From NCBI GenBank assembly GCA_949825025.1, contig OX463778.1, forward strand, positions 27,709,551 to 27,773,550: a stretch of 64,000 bases of DNA. Reading direction: 5' to 3'. The stretch comes from Siphlonurus alternatus (taxonomy: Eukaryota > Arthropoda > Insecta > Ephemeroptera > Siphlonuridae). The notes below the pieces were generated by a model. It had not been told where the DNA came from. It searched no databases and worked only from the letters and a program-made list of their open reading frames with translations. This document shows positions 56,101 through 64,000 of the stretch, one piece after another; the stretch's first letter is position 1, and each line of letters opens with the position of its first letter. Both the position numbers and the translations under genes were made by a program.

Positions 56101-59100
56101 TATTTACGAATATACTACAAGTTTTATTTTATGTTTTAAAGCCATGGGTGGTACAACATTATAACCGCGCAGGTTCAAATGATGAAGGTCTTCTATAAAA
56201 ACGTCGGTGTTCTGTACAAAGACATGCATATAATATAAAATTAACCTAACTACACTGAACATGTGTCGGGGAGCAGTTTGTGTCACAACCTTATACGAGT
56301 TCACAAATATCGTTCAATGTATATATGTACAGAGTTATAACAAACTGGTTTGTTTATTACTAGATTATGACTTCATATTTTAACGGGAGGAATTGTACAC
56401 TGGTATTTATACAGACATGCTAAAGTTTTATATTATTGGCGCCAGTGAGCCCGTATATATTAAAATTATGTAAAATACTTTTGTATAACGATCGAAATGT
56501 TGTGAAGAACTTGTAAAATATAAAATGAAACGTAAGTTTTATTAGTAAAAAATGATTTCTGTTTAACATAAAAAAATATCTCATATCTTTTGAAGGACAT
56601 ACAGAGGTCTCATCAAATCTGCATTTTTTTTTATGTCAATGAAGTTATTACTTGTCCTGTTTTCCACTACATACTGCTTTAAAAAGAGAATTTCACGAGT
56701 CCATACCCGGCAAATTCAATTATTTTTTAATACAGTTTTCATGTTGTACAAAATTTGTTTTTTTGAAGTTACATAAAATAATTTAATTTGAAAGATTCTA
56801 TCATGTTTTAAAAACATACACACATATTATTGTTTGTATGACTTTTTGACCTCTATAAAAAAAAGATAAAAAACAAATTGTTGTATCTTTGAACATTGTT
56901 TCCAAGTTTGTTTTTGATTATTCGCTGAGTAATGGTTGTCTCCTCTCGTCTCGCCCCCCGTCGCGATCACAGCCTCGACCATACAGGTGCGAACCCCTGG
57001 CAGGCAGCTCTCTGACAAGAAGTGCTTGTTGCAGCACTCTAACATGCAATCACTTAACACAAAAAGTTAACGAGATGGCAATGTGCTGTGTATGTAAGCA
57101 ACGTACAGCAAGTAGAATCAAATTAAAAAGCAACAAGACTTTCTTTACGTAACAAAATATAGTATATATACATTTTTTTTAAAGTTTTTTCCCACTACTC
57201 TATACAATACAAGTCTGATATCTGTATTTAAAAAGGTTGAAATTTTATGAGCAACCAGTGTATTTATTGTATTTATTTGTCTAAGTTCATCTCTTGAAAT
57301 AGTGTCATATCATACGACTCATATCATAATGTATTATAATATATAAAGAGCTTCTTTATGCCATGAAGAGGCATATTAATATTTTTATTCTCATCCTCTT
57401 TCGGTTGTGGAAAGAAAAGTTTATAATTAAACCATAAACTTAAATTGCTTATCCTTGCAGGTCCGCAACCCGCAACACTTTACAGTTAGGATGGTTGCAT
57501 AACTTGAAGGGGCTTAATGATTTAATGCTCATAAATTACTCACCTTGAACAGTTTGATTCATACATTCCCAGAACTCGATCTGCAACACAAAAATTACAC
57601 GTTATTAGCATCAAGCATAACTTATTAAACGACCATAAAAATTAAGTCAAAGATAGTCGCTCACTTCTGCATCAAGTATTGCAATTTGAACCTTCTTGAC
57701 ACGTGACAAAATGAAGACAGTCCGAACAAAACATTTATTTATGAGAAGTGTTATAATTTTAGTGGCAGTATTTTAACTAAATTGTCTATATATTATAATA
57801 ATACATCGGCTGCTTTAGCTTTGTGTTTTACAAATGGACTTCCATTGACTGTCATACAGACAAAATGGATTCATCAATTCTTGCATGGTGGAGTATAATT
57901 GAACCCTCAAATCAATCATCATTTAACGATTAATCTCAGTTACTGCTGAAGTCAAAGAATATTTCCCTGCAAACGAATTGAATGAAATAAATTTTAAAAA
58001 ATTGAGAATGTTCTTAAAATTAATCGCTTATGGTTTGAGCAAATTCAGTCTTACAGTTTTTTTACAACAGCTCCATTTCTGGTTTTCGTCCATAAGGCTA
58101 ATGTTAAACTTCTACCTCAGTTTTCACAAAGCTGATAAGACAGATTCCCTTCAAAATTTGCATGCCTCCTATTGATGGCGAGTTCCAAGTCCCCTGCAAG
58201 TCTTGTTGCATTCAGGCGCTACGATTGCGAGATATCAACCTACTGAGATTCATCCTTAAAAATAAATATTCAAACGCTGCTTAAAATTCATAAATTTGTC
58301 ATGCAATAGTGTAAGAAAAAAATTGAAGAGAATCAGTTTGAACGAAGGACATTTTTGCATGCTGCAGCTGAGAATAAATAATAAAAAATAAATCAGTAAT
58401 AGTTGATTCATAAATATACCAGTATAAATTTTCACTGAAAGGATTAAATTGAATGTGTATGTATTTTTTTTTTCTGAGAGGTGATTTCCTCTTTTTGCAA
58501 TCTTAAACCTTTATATTAATTACAACATACTGCAAATGGTGGGAAATGTTACGCGCTTTTCATACACCCCGATTATTCTCCTTTGAGAAATCATGCTATG
58601 TATTATATATATTTTTTGCAATGCTAAACCCTTCACACTACATCATTGGTACCTTCAATTCCAACAATACGTGGCATGAGCCGACGAGAAATAACAATAC
58701 CGAGTATATAACGGCTGCACGACGGCACATATCAAAGCAATCAAAGTGCGTTTTCATTTTTCCTTTACTCCCACCTTTATAAAGAGAACTATTGAATTAT
58801 ATAAGAAAAAAAAATGTCCCCAATCTTTCTCAGTATGACGTACATTGTGGACGAGTATTTCGTTTTGTTCTTTCCCTGATGACATTTCAACAATGAGTAG
58901 AAAAATTCAGGTGTCCTCAAGTACCTTTACATGTTATTAGATTGCTTGCTTGCCAGACGGAGGGATATGAGAAGTAGAATGGACGCCATCATCTCATGCT
59001 GGCATTGTAAGGAACGTGCTTGCTTGCCAACCATTATTCAATACGGAACAATTTGCATAATATTTTTTTTAATTGCAAAATGAAAATAATAATTCCATCA

Positions 59101-60510
59101 AATTCAGTTCATGTCATTCCATTGCAGCGCGCCTCTGGTATATTATTATACATATATGATATATTAAGTGATATAACTGTTCTGGGACAGATATGAAATC
59201 AAAAAAACTACTGAACACAATATTATAGTTTAAGAAACATAATGCAGCGCTATTACCTGGATCAAATCTTTTTTACAAAAATATTTTCTAATGTGATATA
59301 TTGGTATATTTAACGCAATAAATTATTTATATCACTTTTATGGTAAGCCAGAAGTTTCTATTTGTGCCCGTTTAAGATTTTATCGCTTTTTATTATTAAA
59401 GTATAACTATATACATCAAAGAAATTTAGTACTTCATTAATAGAACAAAAAGGAATCAATAAAATGGCAAAATAGTTAGTTTATTTTGGAATAATAATTT
59501 TACTAAGGCATTAATTTTTTATATAAAATTATTAAAAATAAGGTTGATTTTTTACAAAGGACTTCTATCAAATATATATTTAATTAATTGTATAAATAAA
59601 GAAGTGGAGTCTGTGAACCTGACTGTACGTCTTCTATTATAGCTGCAGCATCTCTCAAGACATCTGATATTACGAACTTCGCAGTACTCCTTACGCGTGC
59701 TTGCGAGCTGTCTCGCTAACAGACTTGTTGCTGGTAATCAATGGAGGGGGGGGGGGGGACTCTTCGGTCGGTACCATGCCAGCATTGTGCTAACATTGCA
59801 TACAGAGAACCCACTGCGTCCAACGAAGAAAAAATCTCACACATTAATTCAACAAAATAAAGCATGGCAAAATATTTAGTTATTTAAACATGCATGATGA
59901 AATTTATGAAATACTCTCTCTAACCAAAAGCATTCACGAATTGGGCAAACAGCTGAAAGTGCGTTTATATATGCATTATTTTTTAATATTAATATTTTCA
60001 TTTTTCCCATTGTTATTATTTAATACTATCATTTCATCGTTTAATAAAAAAAGAGTAAATTTTAAATTTCTACCATTAAATTATGCATTAAAAATTTTCT
60101 GCATACACAAATTATAAATATTAAATTACAAAACACCGTAAAATATTAACAAATTTAACTACATTTTAATTTTAAAATTTTAAGAGCGTAAAATCGAGAG
60201 TGCAGATCTAATGGAGATATCAATTAAAGCACTTGACTCGCGTTGCATGCTCTGTTAGAAATTTGTCGCTCGGAAAAGTGAAGCACGCAACAATCTTTGA
60301 GCGACGGTCCATACAGCGCAGCATCTGTGGGCCGGGATCGAGTTTCCCCACGAGGGAGCGCCACTTCCTGCGACACCTCCTCACGCACCCTGGCGAACAT
60401 TCTACCGCCTCTGAAATAACACTCACCAGCTGAGACGCGCAGAAGTTTTGCACTCCAAGCAGCTTTTCTTGCAGAAGATTGGCATCAGCAGCGACTTGAA
60501 CCAGGGACAC
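46522..60510 (-). CDS. Reck: RECK homologue (partial: N-terminal exon missing), 12 exons
   Basis: RECK is a GPI-anchored extracellular glycoprotein that restrains matrix metalloproteases; in vertebrates it also presents Wnt7 to Frizzled with GPR124. Exons in order: 60510-60427, 57580-57544, 52886-52726, 52667-52472, 51969-51836, 51283-51010, 50495-49929, 49457-49272, 48955-48751, 48243-48089, 47720-47593, 47169-46522. All introns have GT...AG borders and each join keeps frame, giving 924 residues plus stop. Domain order matches the family: cysteine-knot repeats, a cysteine-rich Frizzled-like region, EGF-like segments, three Kazal-like modules and a C-terminal hydrophobic tail. Vertebrate RECK has about 971 residues. 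About 50 (signal peptide and first knot) are therefore missing and probably lie beyond the window edge. N-glycosylation motifs (NQT, NWS, NHT, NIS, NTS) are present. Gene identity is firm; function in this organism is inferred. Confidence 0.93.
47593..47720 (-). CDS. Reck: RECK exon: second Kazal-like module
   Basis: Residues 667-709, with acceptor CCCACAG and donor CTG|GTAAGT. It encodes SQCTAAPHSPVCDTDNQEHP, then NLCYLVRYGKRLAYKGQC. This is the degenerate second Kazal-like repeat, in which the usual loop is shortened, as in other RECK proteins. It enters in phase 1 and leaves in phase 0. Confidence 0.92.
48089..48243 (-). CDS. Reck: RECK exon: end of first Kazal module and following cysteine-rich segment
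   Basis: Residues 615-666, with acceptor GCCACAG and donor TGTG|GTGAGT. CAGLKDADFEFGPC completes the Kazal module begun in the previous exon. The exon continues with SSKDPCEPNPCSDGQKC and VCLTLVHKPCLQYQC, an EGF/follistatin-like cysteine pattern typical of this position in RECK. Confidence 0.92.
48751..48955 (-). CDS. Reck: RECK exon: cysteine-rich segment and start of first Kazal module
   Basis: Residues 547-614, with acceptor TTTTCTCAG and donor GCCAA|GTAAGA. It encodes MDCNLCSCYAGEITCS, then the Kazal start PCNCPPHHVPVCGRNGNTYP and SSCLAK. The last codon is split 2+1 with the next exon, which restores lysine. The Kazal fold is known from serine-protease inhibitors; RECK uses it in a metalloprotease regulator. 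Confidence 0.93.
49272..49457 (-). CDS. Reck: RECK exon: cysteine-rich middle region
   Basis: Residues 485-546, with acceptor TGTTTCAG and donor ATCG|GTGAGA. It encodes GCKLGEVSQYVVPQGSYVRI and then CLKICQCSAQGSVEGC and PCFPLDSCWLG. The spacing of cysteines follows vertebrate RECK closely. It enters and leaves in phase 1. Confidence 0.92.
49929..50495 (-). CDS. Reck: RECK exon: Frizzled-like cysteine-rich domain
   Basis: The longest internal exon, residues 296-484, with acceptor GTTTACAG and donor CCAG|GTGAGT. It begins VEEPCELGCDGLNYCTNFNN, then RPTELFRSC, one of the most conserved RECK segments. Further on are HAWKAIACALQTRPCH and ICKEDCFEILSECV, which follow the Frizzled-like cysteine-rich pattern described for RECK. 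It ends with CRGEPCNTSEVC and SCLPYTCTPG. N-glycosylation motifs NIS and NTS are present. Confidence 0.94.
51010..51283 (-). CDS. Reck: RECK exon: fifth cysteine-knot repeat
   Basis: Residues 205-295, with acceptor TTCCTCAG and donor GAGG|GTGAGT. EKVWQCFLQG is followed by a variable glycine/serine-rich linker. The knot is AKLHCCHKASKPSCRRLCLK, ending VHCIEEG. The CC...C...C signature marks the RECK knot repeats. An intronic MITE (51348-51488) lies just upstream of this exon. Confidence 0.92.
51348..51488. mobile_element. 141-bp foldback MITE in a RECK intron
   Basis: The left end AGGGGCATTCACAAAGTCTT and the right end AAGACTTTGTGAATGCCCCT are perfect inverted repeats. The arms extend about 40 bases to GGCTC, with near-perfect pairing. 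TATAA is present on both sides (51343-51347 and 51489-51493), a likely target duplication. There is no coding capacity. The near-identity of the arms suggests a young insertion. In a transcript it would fold into a strong hairpin, close to the acceptor of the exon at 51283. Confidence 0.85.
51836..51969 (-). CDS. Reck: RECK exon: fourth cysteine-knot repeat
   Basis: Residues 160-204, with acceptor CTACCTCCAG and donor CCCCAC|GTAAGT. It encodes YLHCCDKTRVESCRDSCRRA and ends GGCGPPLPH. This repeat corresponds by order to the knot that in vertebrates contacts the Wnt7 linker; a similar role here is not shown. The first codon is split with the previous exon (T|AC, tyrosine). Confidence 0.92.
52472..52667 (-). 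CDS. Reck: RECK exon: third cysteine-knot repeat
   Basis: Residues 95-159, with acceptor CCTTGCAG and donor AAGT|GTGAGT. It encodes AGDECCSHAHNSACRDACSA, then IFRTERTPS and VLQCVKNHTR. The CC...C...C core and the IFRT motif match vertebrate RECK closely. NHT is a likely N-glycosylation site. Confidence 0.93.
52726..52886 (-). CDS. Reck: RECK exon: second cysteine-knot repeat
   Basis: Residues 41-94, with acceptor TTTTGCAG and donor GAG|GTACGT. It encodes EISVGGNWSGRSCCHLPQSD, then VCKLACVRA and FYGCLGRQE. The first codon joins G from the 37-base exon with AG here. The alternative AG two bases further in would break the frame, which fixes the border. Confidence 0.92.
52887..57543. other. RECK intron (4.7 kb) with a GC-rich island
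   Basis: Mostly AT-rich. A GC-rich island at about 54000-54130 could be regulatory. A cysteine-rich minus-strand frame at about 56950-57045 is discussed among the findings. I see no other gene, and the 66-109 codon frames here lack motifs. Confidence 0.6.
57544..57580 (-). CDS. Reck: RECK 37-base micro-exon
   Basis: Residues 29-40 plus one base: IEFWECMNQTVQ. The borders are TTGCAG|ATCGAG and CAAG|GTGAGT. It matches the family segment that reads like IWNCMN just after the first cysteine knot and carries an NQT glycosylation motif. It is too short for ordinary ORF listing. The join to 52886 restores a GAG codon, so both borders support each other. Confidence 0.88.
57581..60426. other. RECK intron (2.8 kb)
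   Basis: AT-rich with no supported exon. A run of 13 G at 59746-59758 is the only striking feature and could form or help form a G-quadruplex. Open frames at 58546-58782 and 59890-60117 have no recognisable domain. Confidence 0.6.
60427..60510 (-). CDS. Reck: RECK exon: end of first cysteine-knot region
   Basis: Residues 1-28 of the visible protein: VSLVQVAADANLLQEKLLGV, then QNFCASQL. The acceptor is TTGTATTTTAG and the donor CAGCTG|GTGAGT. The length (84 bases) and position match the helix-rich segment between the last cysteine of knot 1 and the IEFWEC micro-exon. The first CC pair of the knot must lie in an upstream exon that I could not find to the right. Confidence 0.85.
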
Positions 60511-62508
60511 CTAAAATACAAGAAAAATATAATCATCAACTTTTGTACTTAAAAAAATGTTATGGTTATATTTAATGTAAAAAAACTAATTAATAAAATA
60601 ACACGCATATTATTTTACATACATAAAAATGTGTGTTAAAAGTCACAGAATTTTTTGACCTTTTAATGTCCTCTATCCTGATAGGATGATATAAAAAAAA
60701 AAAAAAAGTTTTCTTGTGAGAAACTACATTTTCAACCCTTGTAAGAAGATAACATAAGTGGTGATCATCCCCCTTCATATAAAATGACAGCTATAGTTAA
60801 TTTAAGTTAAAATTCCCATCGTAAAAACAGGAAGTGTGATAATATGGTTCTAATTTTTATTCGAGATATAAAAGGTAAAACATAACCATTATACAAAAAT
60901 GATAAACTTGAATGTCATCATAGAATGCACTTGTAGCAGCTTCTTCCAGTAAAAAACAACAACATAATTTAATGCGACTCTCCTAGCCTACGATGTCACG
61001 ACCTGATAGCAACTCTGGTGAACAACGACAAAAACTCTCCATGGAAAAGCTCATAAGACAGAGAGCAGCCTCCACCCGTCGGGCCCATTCTTATCCAATC
61101 TGTTAAGAAGCTTACTTCCCAACACGAAGTCAAGTGGCTCTGAACCACGCCCATTACCAGTGACGTCATTATTTCCAATCACAACTGCCCACATGTGGAA
61201 CAATAACAAATATATTATAATTCAGTTGGTTTCAAATCACTATATAATATCTAACGTTTGCAGTTGATATTTTATTCTTTGGAATGATCTGCATACACCT
61301 GTCAATCAATAATAACTGTTTAATTTTAATGGGCGTGTAACAAATATCCTACTCAGGGTACACATCCACTTTAAATAGACGTGCGGTCGGTGATACAAAC
61401 ATACTTAACTCCTTTAGTTGCAGAAATTAGAAAATTCGTATTTCCAAGTGTACACAACACAATTAAGTTTAAAAAAGTTCCTGTCATCCTGCAGCATTTA
61501 TTAACGTGTTTAAAATATAGAAATATTATTATAATAAATATTCATTTGCGAGAGAGGCTATATAGAAAAATTGAAATGTTAACATTTTAAATCCTACCTT
61601 CTTAATTTATGTTAAATACTTCATAAATATATTAAATTAAATCAGAAAACTATAATATTGAAATGAATATAAAATATGGTAGTAAAAAATAGTTAAGTTT
61701 TAAGTCAGCTTAACATATCATTACCACACGTGGTCATCAAGGTAAATTATTGGTCAGTCAGTATACAAATAACGAGGTGCTATGGCTATAGTTTAATAGC
61801 CGGCCAGAGCAGAAGGAGGGGGGTCACCTTTCCGATGGTGACAAGATTACGACGCGGGGACCGTCAAATATTCACACGCCCGAGCGATCTCCGCAAGAAC
61901 TGGTCCTCCTCGAGTGACCGCGAGGGGGAAGGGAGGCAAGTTTACTGACCTTCCAACCATGACTCTCTACACCAGAAAAGTCAACATCTAATTAGCAAGG
62001 AGGAAAGAAAAAAAATATAAGAAAAATTAACATGAAAAAGAAATCTCATATTACATAGAAAACATGACTTGTATCATTTTTTTTCAAGAAAATTTTATAA
62101 TAATATATTATTTTTTTAAACAACAATAAAAACATTCGTAGAATATTTTCAGAAATTGAATATATACAAATAAAAAAATGTATACCCCCATGATGTGACA
62201 AATTGTCTTGTCATTTTCAAATAAAAAATAAAAAAAAAATGTAGAAAAATTAGAGGTGAATCACGTGATCAACGAGATAAAATCATGGGAGAGGAAATTC
62301 TAGACCCTCACCACAAAACCGTGCATATAGCATGAGCAACCTACTGTAGTATCATTTTTATCTGGATTTTAATTACAATATTAATTTACTTGGAGTAAAT
62401 AAAGGCGAATTTTCATGCATTAAATAATAAATAAAAAAAATACTACTATTTGAAGTTATTTACAGTGTGTATCATTTACCAGTCATTCTGTCCCATTTTG
62501 TAATAATA

Positions 62509-62549
<41 letters not shown>

Positions 62550-64000
62550 GTTTGGATGAATTGTGTACAAACTTTCATATCAATTTATTCACTATACCAT
62601 GGCACATCTGTCTTATAGTTTAAAACTTGAGTTTCATGACAAAAAGAAATCAAGATTAATGTTTTTTTATATCAGATGTTGGTACTGCATTTATCAATGC
62701 TTGACGTCAAGATGTTTGGTTCAGATTCCTGCTGCGGGGAGGGAGACTGGGGGATGAAGGTCCATGAGGAGGAGGGAGGTTTTAACGAGAATACAAAGGA
62801 GAGAGATGCAGCTGAATGAAGGTGTTGGGTTACTCGCCGAGGACTCGAATTCCAAGGCACGTCTTACTGCAGACTGCACTCACGTATATTTTATATTTTC
62901 TGCGGCTGCTGTAGTACACGGTAACAAATATTTGGTCTACAACTATGCACTCATGACTTGGTCTATATATTAAAAATTTTATATGCATTCAATAGAACTC
63001 TGAAAATTTTGACTGTAGTGGGGCAAATAAATTAAGTTGATTTGTATAAATGCAGTGAAAACTATAGGGACATTCTTCACAACATCCAGTTTGCATCATA
63101 TCACACTTGGCAGTCAAAGTAACAACAATACTGAGGCAGGACCCTCCTGCTTGCAGTCACGACAGTGTAGAGCGACACCCACGCTGACTGCCGGCAACAG
63201 GTTGCTGAGATGGCGGTCCTGCACTTCCCACGAGCTCCAATGTCAACGTTAAATCGTAGAGATTTGTCTCGCGGGGAGTCGATATGATTCGTAGCAAGAC
63301 TGTGTCGTGGTAAAATGTGCTTCCCCTTCATACAGAAACATAGCGTTCCATCATATAATAAAAATATTCCCCTTCGTAGAAAATCCAGATTCTCTTTCTT
63401 TCTAAAAAAAATAATAAAATCAAGACGTTTGCTTTTTTTCACTTATTTTATAAATTTTATTTTAACTTGTATAAAATTTCAACGACTTGTGTACTTATTA
63501 CTAATAGAGATATAATCATGGGTATGTAACCATATAATAACCGTATGTATAATAGCCTTTATATAGTAAATTAAGAGTATGATAGTATTGAGAGTATTTT
63601 AATAAAAAAAATATATTATAGACACTTAAGACACTTATAGACATCTTAATAATATTGATTGTGGTAATTTTTTTCGCTTTGCATATAAAATTACATTTTA
63701 TTAGTATTAATTATGAACACTTTTCTCAATTTAAAGGGACAACTTTGGAATCTCTTCGCTTTGCGGGGTTTATAATTTACAGTATTTACACTCACTCACA
63801 TAATATTATATTATTATATATATATATATATATGGTTATAGCAAAAGTTGCATACACGTAGGAAACGTGAACGCATGCCGTGAAGATTGCTTTCTAAAAT
63901 TATAAGGTGCATCCTTCCATATATGAACAATTTTTATTCTCCTTCAATTTACATTGAAAATATTGAATATAAGATATAATAATTTCATGCGTGGTGAACA
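60511..64000. other. Upstream RECK intron or flank; no exon found
   Basis: I searched the minus strand for a signal peptide plus a CC...C...C knot exon and found none that fits. GC-rich islands occur at about 61010-61180, 61790-61960, 62710-62870 and 63130-63300, with TGACGTCA at 61161 and 62702. A TA repeat lies at about 62513-62541, and a shorter one near 63815-63832. The gene start probably lies past the window end. Confidence 0.5.
62513..62541. repeat. Short (TA)n microsatellite
   Basis: About 14 TA units in AT-rich DNA upstream of the visible RECK exons. Confidence 0.85.

Noticed and set aside
63101..63442. Minus-strand frame containing TCC and QYCCYFDC as a possible RECK first-knot exon
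   Set aside because: Cysteine spacing does not match the knot, a stop follows at once, and no signal peptide or fitting donor is present.

Overview
This is AT-rich, intron-bearing eukaryotic DNA, most likely from an arthropod. Three things point there: a RECK-type gene cut into short exons with GT/AG borders, non-LTR retrotransposons related to insect I/Jockey-type elements, and many TTAA-flanked or foldback MITEs and long dinucleotide repeats. The species cannot be named from the sequence; a hemipteroid insect or a crustacean is only a guess.

Layout. About 1-20 kb: no convincing protein gene. It holds AT-rich DNA with small GC-rich islands, foldback elements (1012-1356; 3642-4310, itself split by a short retroposon) and a long TA repeat. 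About 20.1-22.3 kb: a broken non-LTR reverse transcriptase on the minus strand beside a TAA/A/TAA repeat. About 22.3-35.2 kb: more gene-free DNA with two related small palindromes, a long GA repeat and a second copy of the 3.6-kb foldback family. 35,226-41,234: a full-length, apparently intact non-LTR retrotransposon on the minus strand. It has ORF1 with three zinc knuckles and ORF2 with endonuclease, reverse transcriptase and RNase H, and it is bounded by a 14-bp target-site duplication. About 41.2-46.4 kb: gene-free. 46,522-60,510: twelve exons on the minus strand of a RECK homologue (GPI-anchored, cysteine-knot and Kazal-repeat protein). All splice joins keep the frame and give 924 residues. 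The exon(s) with the signal peptide and the first cysteine knot were not found and probably lie beyond the right edge.

How it fits together. The only host gene I can support is RECK, an extracellular membrane-anchored regulator of metalloproteases and, in vertebrates, of Wnt7 signalling. Everything else is mobile DNA, simple repeats and possible regulatory DNA. The main non-genic signal is a set of at least twelve perfect TGACGTCA (CRE-type) octamers, three of them inside one TTAA-flanked foldback element. There is also a perfect DR1 nuclear-receptor site at 6556-6568. Coordinates of exons and repeats were worked out by hand from the sequence.
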